From Magnetococcales bacterium (GTDB lineage Bacteria > Pseudomonadota > Magnetococcia > Magnetococcales > UBA8363), in NCBI GenBank assembly GCA_015228815.1, contig JADGCV010000005.1, positions 1 to 64,000 of the forward strand: 64,000 nt of DNA, given 5' to 3'. Below, in pieces: positions 1 through 8,670 of the stretch (position 1 is its first letter; every line of letters begins with the position of its first letter). Under the pieces are notes generated by a model. The model saw nothing but the letters and a program-made list of their open reading frames with translations, was not told the origin of the DNA and did not search any database. The position numbers were made by a program, and so were the translations under genes.

Positions 1-264
1 CTGGACGAAGAGTTCCGCGACATCCCCCAGGAAGTACGCAACGTCCTGCATCCGGTACGGATGATAGGCGCGGACCTCGATCGCCTGTTGCGGGCAGATC
101 TTGACGCAGGAATAGCACTCCCAGCATTGCTCGGGTTCCTGATTGAACCCCTTCATGCGGGCCTTGTCCAGCTTCATCAGGTCGTTCGGGCAGATATACA
201 TGCAGGCCGTCTTGTCCTGGCCCTTGCATCCGTCACATTTATCCTGGATTACAAAACTTGGCAT
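1..264 (-). CDS. aprB: Adenylylsulfate reductase beta subunit, partial
   Basis: This is the N-terminal 88 residues of the iron-sulfur beta subunit of APS reductase, which passes electrons to or from AprA in dissimilatory sulfur metabolism; the gene runs off the left edge. The reading frame starts MPSFVIQDKCDGCKG and carries the two ferredoxin-type cysteine clusters (CDGC with a downstream C-PN, then CWEC-YSC-KICP) diagnostic of AprB. The ATG has a GGAGGGG ribosome site just upstream. It lies 61 bases downstream of sat on the same strand, the usual sat-apr arrangement, so AprA is expected just outside the window. Direction of the pathway (sulfate reduction or sulfur oxidation) cannot be read from this fragment. 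Confidence 0.93.
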   Translation of the reverse strand, partial: MPSFVIQDKCDGCKGQDKTACMYICPNDLMKLDKARMKGFNQEPEQCWECYSCVKICPQQAIEVRAYHPYRMQDVAYFLGDVAELFVQ

Positions 265-325
265 TGGATGCCCCTCCAAATTTCGAAAGTGAGTTGAATG
301 ACTGTCTGCTTCCCGGCCACCAATT

Positions 326-1543
326 TCAGCCGGTCGCAGCCTTGTTGAGCTTGATCTCCACCTTTTGTTCGTCCTCCAGACCGGCATAATAGGCCTGGAG
401 AATCTTGACCACTTCCGGTCGGCTGAATTCAGCCGGCGGTTCCTTGCCTTCGGAAAGAGTCTTGCGCAGCGCCGTCCCCGACAGCAGCAGACGATCATCC
501 TTGCCATGGGGACAGGTTTTCATCGAGGCCATTCCCTGACACTTGTAACAATAGAACGTCCAGTCGATCTTGAGCGGTCGTGTTTGCAGCATCGATTCGG
601 GAACCTGGTCGAAGATGTATTGGGCATCGAATGGCCCGTAATAATCACCGACACCCGCATGATCCCGACCGACGATCAGATGCGAACAGCCATAGTTTTG
701 ACGGAAGACCGCATGCAACAGCGCTTCTTTGGGTCCGGCGTAGCGCATGTCCATCGGATAACCCGCCTGAACGACAGTATCCTTGACGAAATATTTGTCG
801 ATCAGGACGTTGATCGCCTCGGCGCGAACCTCCGCCGGAATGTCTCCCGCCTTGAGTTTTCCAAGGACCGAGTGAACCAGAACTCCGTCAAGGGTTTCGA
901 TGGCGATCTTGGCGAGAAATTCGTGGGAACGATGCATCGGATTGCGGGTCTGGAAGGCGGCAATTTTGCTCCAGCCCTTTTTTTCGAACAAGGCCCGGGT
1001 TTCGGCGGGCTTCATGTAGATGTTCGGATACTTGGCGGGAAATTCTCCTTCCGACAGAACCTGGACTGGACCGCCGATGTTGACATCCCCCTGTCCCATG
1101 ACCATCTGGACCCCGGGATGGGCGGCATCGGTGGTCTGGAACACGCTCTGGCATTCCAGGGTCTTGTCGATGGTGTACTTTTCTTCGACCTTGATGATGC
1201 CGCGGATCTCTCCGGTTTCATCATCGATCAGGGCGACTTCCTGACCGATGCCCAGGGTATCCGCCTTTTGCTTCGTGGTCGAGAGGGTGATGGGAATGGG
1301 CCAGAACACGCCGTTGGCCAGTTTGGTGTGCCGGCAAACTCCTTCCCAGTCCGCCTTGTTCATGAATCCGGGCAACGGCGTGAAGGCGCCGATCCCCAGC
1401 ATGATCAGATCCCCCGCTTCGCGGGAAGAGATTCTCAGGGATTCCAACCCATGGGCTTTCTTGACGGCGGCTTCCAGAGCGGCGCCGGTCAGCAACAGGG
1501 GCTTGAGTTCTCCACCGCCATGAGGTGGAACCAGTTTGGACAT
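326..1543 (-). CDS. sat: Sulfate adenylyltransferase (ATP sulfurylase), dissimilatory type
   Basis: Sat interconverts sulfate + ATP and APS + PPi. The 405-residue product has the [11 protein letters not shown] substrate-binding motif, the [12 protein letters not shown] motif and, near the C-terminus, the CYKC...CPHG zinc-type cysteine set found in the single-chain Sat of sulfur-oxidising and sulfate-reducing prokaryotes. I chose the ATG at 1543, reading [10 protein letters not shown], because a GGAAGGAG site precedes it; an upstream in-frame ATG at 1600 would add 19 unconvincing residues and overlap rdgB. It sits directly upstream of aprB. PPi made in the sulfate-activating direction could feed the PPi-type phosphofructokinase encoded at 27.6 kb, which is inference. 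Confidence 0.96.
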   Translation of the reverse strand: MSKLVPPHGGGELKPLLLTGAALEAAVKKAHGLESLRISSREAGDLIMLGIGAFTPLPGFMNKADWEGVCRHTKLANGVFWPIPITLSTTKQKADTLGIGQEVALIDDETGEIRGIIKVEEKYTIDKTLECQSVFQTTDAAHPGVQMVMGQGDVNIGGPVQVLSEGEFPAKYPNIYMKPAETRALFEKKGWSKIAAFQTRNPMHRSHEFLAKIAIETLDGVLVHSVLGKLKAGDIPAEVRAEAINVLIDKYFVKDTVVQAGYPMDMRYAGPKEALLHAVFRQNYGCSHLIVGRDHAGVGDYYGPFDAQYIFDQVPESMLQTRPLKIDWTFYCYKCQGMASMKTCPHGKDDRLLLSGTALRKTLSEGKEPPAEFSRPEVVKILQAYYAGLEDEQKVEIKLNKAATG

Positions 1544-1596
1544 GATGTAACTCCTTCCAATGAAAAACGTGTTGGTTCGTTGAACGTTCGCCCCAG

Positions 1597-2196
1597 TCAA
1601 GAAGAGGGCGGACTCCGGGTCAGCGACCGTTCCAGAAGGGCCAGGGCCTGTCCGCGGTGGCTGAGCCGATCCTTCTCACGGGGGGACATTTCCGCGAAGG
1701 TCTGGCGATGCCCTTCCGGGACGAAAACCGGGTCGTAACCAAAACCATTGTCGCCGCGCGAGGCATCGATGATGAATCCAGAGACCGATCCGGAAAAATG
1801 CGCAACCTGCCCCTGGGGGTCGGAAAGGCTCAGAACACACTCGAATCGCGCCTTGCGATCGGCGCCGCCGTGATTTTTCAGGTTGTCGAGCAGAAGGTTC
1901 AGGTTCTGTCGATCGCTCGCCCCGACCCCGGCGTACCGCGCCGAATGGACGCCGGGGGCGCCATCGAGGACATCAACAACCAGACCCGAATCGTCGGCCA
2001 GGGCATGCCTCCGGGTGTGACGCGCGATGGCGCAGGCCTTGATGTCGGCATTCTCGGTGAAGGTGGCGCCGTTTTCTTCGACGTCGGGGCTGTCGGGGAA
2101 ATCATTCAGGTCGAGAAAGGTGATCCCGGTTCCCATGAACATGCGTCGAATCTCTTCCACTTTTTTCTTGTTGCGCGTTGCCAGGACAATTTCCAA
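1597..2196 (-). CDS. rdgB: Non-canonical purine NTP pyrophosphatase (XTP/dITP diphosphatase)
   Basis: RdgB/HAM1 family enzyme that hydrolyses XTP, ITP and dITP to monophosphates and so keeps deaminated purines out of nucleic acids. The 199-residue length is standard. Visible family motifs are the N-terminal [11 protein letters not shown], the [10 protein letters not shown] stretch, [11 protein letters not shown] with its acidic catalytic residues, the [11 protein letters not shown] loop and the SHRGQAL segment near the end. It lies 53 bases upstream of sat in the same direction, so the two may be cotranscribed, although a functional link is not obvious. Confidence 0.95.
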   Translation of the reverse strand: MEIVLATRNKKKVEEIRRMFMGTGITFLDLNDFPDSPDVEENGATFTENADIKACAIARHTRRHALADDSGLVVDVLDGAPGVHSARYAGVGASDRQNLNLLLDNLKNHGGADRKARFECVLSLSDPQGQVAHFSGSVSGFIIDASRGDNGFGYDPVFVPEGHRQTFAEMSPREKDRLSHRGQALALLERSLTRSPPSS

Positions 2197-2420
2197 TGGA
2201 TGATACCGTGTCGCCGATCTTTAAGTTTTGTCCCTGAACACGGCCACCCGGTCGCATGCCGCGATGGTGCGGTTGGCCCGAACCCGTGTTTGACCATGCA
2301 TCGTTAATCATGGCAAATGTGAATGGGAATGCCGACCGTGTCAAGATACCGTGAAGGGGCGAGGGGATTTTTTTCGGGACCGATGGACCGGGTATTCATT
2401 CTGGTGCGACTTTCCCCGTT

Positions 2421-3107
2421 TCATCGCTGAAGAATATGGAGAATGTGGGGGGTGAAATAGATGATGATTCCGAAGGCCACCGCGATGACGACCCCCATGA
2501 AACCGATCCACAGCTTGATGATCCATTCCGCCACATCGATGCGTCCCGTCAGTTTTCCGGTGATTTCGACGAATTCCTGACCCAGGTAGATGTTTTCGAT
2601 CACCATGCCCAGGTGTCGCGCCGCCTTTTCGAGAACGATCCGATCCGCTTCGGTGAACCCCTCGTTTGCCGTCGTTCCCCTCTTGTTGAGCAGTTGGATG
2701 GCCCCCGGGATTTCATCGCGATTGGGACTTTTGATCGGAACGCAGAGCATGTTCCGGGTGGTGAATCCGGTGACGATTTCGACTTTGCGGGCAAAACTGG
2801 ATTTTTCCTCTTCGGTGGTGATGCTGATCGACTGTCCGGTGGCGATCACCTTGCCGACGTTGGAGCCGGTCTTGGGGATGACGATGGCGCGTTCTTCCAG
2901 TCCGGTGCCGCATTTGAGCCAGACGCCATCGCTGACCGGATCGTGAATGAAAATGCTGCACCGTTCGGCGTCGAGGGCCGACGCCAGGATTTCCATGAAA
3001 AATTCGAGCAGTTCCCGGTTCTGGGTGGGATGCCAGTTCTTGTTGATGCACTCCTGCCAGGCGACCAGTTGCTTGAGGCGTTGTCCCAATTCCTGTTTCT
3101 TGATCAT
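2421..3107 (-). CDS. GAF domain protein with C-terminal membrane anchor
   Basis: A 228-residue protein of unknown specific role. Residues about 30-180 form a GAF domain (FFMEILASALDAERCSIFI at its start, then MLCVPIKS and GAIQLLNK), a fold that binds small ligands such as cyclic nucleotides, haem or nitric oxide. A single hydrophobic helix near residues 200-222 (IGFMGVVIAVAFGIIIYF) would tether it to the inner membrane with the GAF domain in the cytoplasm. No output domain (kinase, cyclase, phosphodiesterase) is present, so it may act through a partner. The start at 3107 is supported by a GGAGGGG site; the longer frame to 3380 has no such support. Confidence 0.8.
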   Translation of the reverse strand: MIKKQELGQRLKQLVAWQECINKNWHPTQNRELLEFFMEILASALDAERCSIFIHDPVSDGVWLKCGTGLEERAIVIPKTGSNVGKVIATGQSISITTEEEKSSFARKVEIVTGFTTRNMLCVPIKSPNRDEIPGAIQLLNKRGTTANEGFTEADRIVLEKAARHLGMVIENIYLGQEFVEITGKLTGRIDVAEWIIKLWIGFMGVVIAVAFGIIIYFTPHILHILQR

Positions 3108-3364
3108 GTTCCCCTCCGTCCGACCTTCGAGCAGTGCTGCCCTTCGCGGCGATGCGCCCCCTGGCCGCGCGGTTGTTTCCGGGGTGTCGCACGGGTGAAG
3201 GCTGCGATTGGAGCACGGACAACCCATCATGTTAACCCGGTTTGGGGATGGAACTAAGGAAAATTCGCCATTGGTCTGGTCGGAACTCCTGGCTGGATAA
3301 ATGCAATGGGAGACCTTGAGTGTCGTTTCCTTTCGCGCCATCACGCTTTTCGGGGAGTCTCTCC

Positions 3365-3526
3365 ATGAACGAACAGACATCGTTTGCCGTGCCGGGCATC
3401 AAGGAATCTCTGCGTCAATCCCTGATCATGATGACCGCCATCGGCGGTTCCATGACGCTGGCCGTTGCCATTTCCCACGGGGTGGAGTATGCGTTCGGCC
3501 TGGTGAGCGATGTCTTGATCAAGTAG
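3365..3526 (+). CDS. Small single-pass membrane protein (53 residues)
   Basis: An unrecognised 53-residue ORF with a convincing GGGGAG ribosome site seven bases before its ATG. The product starts MNEQTSFAVPGIKESLRQS and then has one hydrophobic helix (LIMMTAIGGSMTLAVAISHGV, split by a few polar residues) before a short tail. It lies 57 bases upstream of prfC in the same orientation. Real small membrane proteins of this type are common, but with no recognisable family I can only support it by ribosome site, composition and position. Confidence 0.5.
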   Translation: MNEQTSFAVPGIKESLRQSLIMMTAIGGSMTLAVAISHGVEYAFGLVSDVLIK

Positions 3527-3583
3527 CGCGACGATGTCGGTCGTGGCCATCGCGGGTGATCATCGAAAGGGGGTTCCGGCGAC

Positions 3584-5173
3584 ATGAAGGATCTTTCTCC
3601 CGTTTATGGCAACCGGCGCACCTTCGCCATCATTGCCCATCCCGATGCCGGCAAGACGACTCTGACGGAAAAACTGCTTCTCTTCGGCGGCGCCATCCAG
3701 ATGGCGGGCCGCGTCAAAGCCCGCGGACAGGCGCGCCGCGCCCGGTCCGACTGGATGAAGGTCGAACGGGAGCGGGGAATTTCCGTTACCGCCTCGGTCA
3801 TGACCTTCGAGCATGAAGGCAATGTGTTCAATCTTCTCGACACGCCCGGACACGAGGATTTCAGCGAGGATACCTACCGCACCCTGACAGCCGTCGATAC
3901 CGCCGTCATGGTGCTCGATGCCGCCAAGGGGATCGAATCCCAGACCTTGAAATTGTTCGAGGTGTGTCGCCTGCGCAATGTTCCCATCATCACCTTCATC
4001 AACAAGCTCGACCGGGATGGACGCAGTCCCCTGGAGCTGCTCGACGAAATCGAAAACCAACTGGCCCTCGAAGTGACGCCCGCCTCCTGGCCCATCGGCA
4101 TGGGACGTGATTTTCTTGGCTGTTACGACATCCTTCACGACCAGTTGATGTTCATGCAGCGGGGCGACGGCTCGGAAATGCGCGAGGCCATTCCCTGTCG
4201 CGGTCTGGATGATCCCATTCTGGGGTCGCTTCTTTCGGAAGACACCTGGAACGCCTTGCGCGATGATGTCCTCATGGCCCGGGGGTTGTGTCCCCCCTTC
4301 GATACCCGATCCTTTTTGCGTGGCGATCTTTCACCGGTCTTCTTTGGCAGTGCCGTCAACAATTTTGGCGTCCGTGAACTCCTCGACGGGCTGGCGACGA
4401 TGGCCTCTCCCCCCCGACCGCAGCCGGCACGGGAACGGCTGGTCGATCCCGGCGAGGAGACGGTGACGGGGTTCGTCTTCAAGATCCAGGCGAACATGGA
4501 CCTCAAGCATCGCGACCGCATCGCCTTCCTGCGCCTTTGTTCCGGGCATTTCCGGCGCGGCATGAAACTGATCCATCAGCGGACCGGAAAAAGTGTCAAC
4601 GTTCACAATCCCATGATTTTTCTCGCCCGGGAGCGGGAGACCCTGGAAGAGGCGTGGGCGGGGGACATCATCGGTATTCCCAATCATGGGGCGCTGCGCA
4701 TTGGCGATACCCTGACCGAAGGGGAGACGCTCCGGTTCACGGGGGTTCCGAGTTTCGCCCCGGAATTGTTGCGACGCATCCGTCCCGATGATCCCATGCG
4801 CACCAAACATTTGGGACGGACGTTGATCCAGTTGGGCGAGGAGGGGGCGGCGCGGGTATTCAAGACCCGTTTGGGGTCCGATTGGATCGTCGGCGTCCTC
4901 GGGGCGTTGCAATTCGAGGTATTGGCGGATCGGATTCGGACCGAATATGAAATGGTGGTTCATTTCGATTCGACCCCTTTTTTCACCGCGCGCTGGGTCG
5001 ATGGCGATGATGCGGCAAAGGTCAAGGCCTTTGCCGAGGCCAACGTCGCGGACATGGCCGAAGATCATGATGGACTGCCGGTCTATCTGGCCCGCAATGC
5101 CTGGCGGTTGGAGAATGCCGCGCGAGAATGGCCTTTATTGCGTTTTCTATCGACTCGCGAACAGCTTTGGTGA
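3584..5173 (+). CDS. prfC: Peptide chain release factor 3
   Basis: RF3 is a translational GTPase that recycles release factors RF1/RF2 from the ribosome after termination. The 529-residue length matches the family. G-domain motifs are clear: HPDAGKTTLTE (P-loop), the switch region RGISVTASVM, DTPGHEDF and NKLD. The remainder matches the beta-barrel domains II and III of RF3. A perfect 9-bp inverted repeat (5151-5159 and 5191-5199) spans the stop codon region with a long loop and could form a weak 3' structure. Confidence 0.97.
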   Translation: MKDLSPVYGNRRTFAIIAHPDAGKTTLTEKLLLFGGAIQMAGRVKARGQARRARSDWMKVERERGISVTASVMTFEHEGNVFNLLDTPGHEDFSEDTYRTLTAVDTAVMVLDAAKGIESQTLKLFEVCRLRNVPIITFINKLDRDGRSPLELLDEIENQLALEVTPASWPIGMGRDFLGCYDILHDQLMFMQRGDGSEMREAIPCRGLDDPILGSLLSEDTWNALRDDVLMARGLCPPFDTRSFLRGDLSPVFFGSAVNNFGVRELLDGLATMASPPRPQPARERLVDPGEETVTGFVFKIQANMDLKHRDRIAFLRLCSGHFRRGMKLIHQRTGKSVNVHNPMIFLARERETLEEAWAGDIIGIPNHGALRIGDTLTEGETLRFTGVPSFAPELLRRIRPDDPMRTKHLGRTLIQLGEEGAARVFKTRLGSDWIVGVLGALQFEVLADRIRTEYEMVVHFDSTPFFTARWVDGDDAAKVKAFAEANVADMAEDHDGLPVYLARNAWRLENAAREWPLLRFLSTREQLW

Positions 5174-5287
5174 TCTGTGTTTCGATGGAGCGCGAGTCGT
5201 TGTCCCGGTTGTCAGGCTTTCAAATCCGAAGTGCGTTTTTTAATTGCGACTCTCTTTGTGGGGTGCGTATCAGGGAGAGATTTTTTC

Positions 5288-5296
5288 TGATATACT
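5288..5296 (+). promoter_or_regulatory. Extended -10 promoter candidate
   Basis: The string TGATATACT has the TG-N-TATACT form of an extended -10 element, about 20 bases before the ATG of the DUF1640 remnant at 5317, which also retains an AAAGGAG ribosome site. No convincing -35 box is visible. It may now drive the antitoxin at 5406. Confidence 0.4.
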
Positions 5297-5316
5297 CGAA
5301 TGAAAAGGAGTTCGCC

Positions 5317-5360
5317 ATGACGACAGCGACGTTTGATACCTTGAAGTTTGTGCGACGGCA
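5317..5360 (+). pseudogene. 5' remnant of a DUF1640 (CCDC90-like) gene
   Basis: The first 14 codons read MTTATFDTLKFVRR, matching the start of DUF1640 proteins and closely resembling the intact copy in this window at 56527 (MAIATFDTLEFVASLE). After that the frame continues with unrelated residues to 5562 and overlaps the antitoxin gene in another frame. A good ribosome site and promoter-like element remain. I read it as the 5' scar of a gene whose body was replaced by the antitoxin segment. Confidence 0.6.
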
Positions 5361-5405
5361 ATCGTTCAGAACCATCAGGAATGACGTAATCCTGGAGAGG
5401 CTCCC

Positions 5406-5618
5406 ATGCGGATCGTTCGAAAACAACTGGTTACCGATGAGGAACACAAACCCATCGCTGTCCAGATTGACTACGATGATTGGTTGCGGATCGAACGGCA
5501 ACTCAAAATACAATCCCCGCCGGTCCAAGAAGTTGACCTGTCCCGTTATGTGGGCACAGTGAACCTGACTGAATCGCCGTTGGCCTATCAGGCACGTAGC
5601 CGGAACGAGTGGTCGTGA
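5406..5618 (+). CDS. Antitoxin-like protein of a truncated toxin-antitoxin pair
   Basis: A 70-residue protein starting MRIVRKQLVTDEEHKPIAVQ with the central stretch IDYDDWLRIERQL, typical in style of Phd/VapB-type antitoxins that are followed by PIN-domain toxins. A GGAGAGG ribosome site precedes the ATG. Its stop codon overlaps the GTG start of a PIN toxin frame that survives for only a few codons (next entry), the standard overlap of a TA operon. With its toxin gone it is an orphan antitoxin. The family assignment rests on layout and residue style rather than a diagnostic motif. Confidence 0.7.
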   Translation: MRIVRKQLVTDEEHKPIAVQIDYDDWLRIERQLKIQSPPVQEVDLSRYVGTVNLTESPLAYQARSRNEWS

Positions 5619-5654
5619 ATTACGTTTTAGACACCAACATAGGTACCCGTTCAG
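5615..5654 (+). pseudogene. 5' stub of a PIN-domain (VapC-type) toxin gene
   Basis: The GTG overlapping the antitoxin stop opens the frame VNYVLDTNI, the classic N-terminus of a PIN ribonuclease with the first catalytic Asp in LDTN. Homology ends within about a dozen codons, where the palindromic element at 5655-5801 begins. No later PIN residues are visible after the element, where arsM starts almost at once. The toxin is therefore deleted, not merely interrupted. Confidence 0.65.
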
Positions 5655-5801
5655 ACGTAATCGTTCCCCCCCCTCTCTTTGGGAGAGGGGGGGGGAGGGA
5701 ATGTGCGTTAAAAATCGCGACAGATCTTTGAATCATGGAGTTTTTGTTTGCCCTCATCTCGGTCCTCTCCCAAAGGGAGAGGGGGTGGTGAACGATTACG
5801 T
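5655..5801 (+). repeat. 147-bp palindromic (MITE/REPIN-like) element
   Basis: The ends are a perfect 12-bp inverted repeat, ACGTAATCGTTC on the left and GAACGATTACGT on the right. Just inside each end lies a second C/G-rich palindrome containing TTTGGGAGAGG or its complement CCTCTCCCAAAG, so the whole element can fold on itself. It codes for nothing recognisable. CTCTCCC-AAAGGGAGAG cores are common in dispersed REP-type repeats of proteobacteria. I see no clear target-site duplication. Confidence 0.75.
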
Positions 5802-5821
5802 AACTGTGTGGAGAGATTGCA

Positions 5822-6883
5822 TTGAGCGACCATGACCTGAATCCCGACGAAGTGAAATGGTATTACGGGACGGTTTTGCAAGGGACCCAGGATCTCAAGA
5901 CCAGCGCCTGCTGTATTGGCGATGGATCCCTGGCCCCGAGCGTCAAATCCGCCCTGGAACGGGTCAACGATGAGGTACTGGCCCGTTTCTATGGATGCGG
6001 TTCGCCATTACCCCCGGCCCTTGAGAACTGCACCGTTCTGGATCTTGGTTGCGGTTCGGGACGGGATGTCTATGTCGCCGCGCAATTGGTGGGGCCTGGG
6101 GGACACGTCATTGGCGTGGATATGACCGAGGAACAGCTGACCGTCGCCCGATCCAATCTTTCCTCCCAGATGCAGCGTTTCGGGTATGCCCGGCCCAATG
6201 TGACCTTCCACCTGGGACGGATCGAAAACCTTGCCCTTCTGGGCATTGCCGATGCCAGCGTCGATGTGGTGATCTCCAATTGCGTTTTGAACCTGTCGCC
6301 GGACAAACGGGCCGTCTTCGGCGAAATCTTCCGGATCCTGAAACCGGGCGGCGAATTGTTTTTTTCGGATGTTTTCGCCGGTCGCCGGGTGCCGGAGCGT
6401 TTTCTCGACGATCCGGTCCTTCGCGGGGAGTGCCTCGCCGGGGCCATGTATCGCGAGGATTTCCGCCGCTTGTTGCGAACGTTCGGGTGTCTGGACTACC
6501 GCGTTGTCGAATCCCGGCCTCTGAACCTGAAGCGTCCCGAGGTGGAACGGGTCATCGGCATGGTTGATTTTCACTCGGTGACCATTCGCGCCTTCAAACT
6601 GTCATCGTTGGAAGACCTTTGCGAGGATTACGGGCAGGTGGCCATCTACCATGGAACCCTTGCCGATGCCCCCCATTTCTTCGACCTGGACGATCATCAC
6701 CGCTTTCATACCGGAAAACCCATGCTGGTCTGCGGCAATACCGCCTCGATGATTCAGGAAACCCGCTATCGCTCCCATTTTACCGTCCATGGCGACCGAT
6801 CGACCCACTACGGACCGTTCGATTGCGCCTCCTCCCATGAAAAAAAGGAGAAGGAATCAGGTGTTGGCGGGAGTTGTTGCTGA
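5822..6883 (+). CDS. arsM: Arsenite S-adenosylmethionine methyltransferase
   Basis: ArsM methylates As(III) using SAM, giving methylated and finally volatile arsenicals. The 353-residue product has the family signature YYGTVLQGTQDLKTSACC, the SAM-binding LDLGCGSGRD motif (about 75-84) and the conserved arsenic-binding cysteines: C30/C31, C155 in SNCVLNL and C205 in RGECLAGAM. It ends in GGSCC. The start is a TTG at 5822 behind a GGAGA site; there is no in-frame ATG nearby, so the start is somewhat uncertain. It follows directly on the palindromic element and the toxin stub, so it may have arrived with, or be transcribed from, that rearranged segment. No arsR regulator is adjacent. Confidence 0.9.
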   Translation: MSDHDLNPDEVKWYYGTVLQGTQDLKTSACCIGDGSLAPSVKSALERVNDEVLARFYGCGSPLPPALENCTVLDLGCGSGRDVYVAAQLVGPGGHVIGVDMTEEQLTVARSNLSSQMQRFGYARPNVTFHLGRIENLALLGIADASVDVVISNCVLNLSPDKRAVFGEIFRILKPGGELFFSDVFAGRRVPERFLDDPVLRGECLAGAMYREDFRRLLRTFGCLDYRVVESRPLNLKRPEVERVIGMVDFHSVTIRAFKLSSLEDLCEDYGQVAIYHGTLADAPHFFDLDDHHRFHTGKPMLVCGNTASMIQETRYRSHFTVHGDRSTHYGPFDCASSHEKKEKESGVGGSCC

Positions 6884-6974
6884 GTGACGGCGCCACCCGG
6901 AATGGAGCGACCGTTCCGGTGGGAGGTGGATCCCATCGGGGGCGCTCCGGGCAGTGCCATCCTTCCGGGCGAGC

Positions 6975-8670
<1,696 letters not shown>

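Noticed and set aside
365-1738. Plus-strand open frame of 457 codons
   Set aside because: Lies opposite sat and rdgB, whose products have clear family motifs; the antisense translation has no family character.
2436-3257. Plus-strand open frame of 273 codons
   Set aside because: Antisense to the GAF-domain gene; Asp/Phe/Gly-rich composition typical of a shadow frame in GC-rich DNA.
5151-5199. 9-bp inverted repeat around the prfC stop as a terminator
   Set aside because: Loop of about 30 bases and no U-tract; too weak to call as a terminator.
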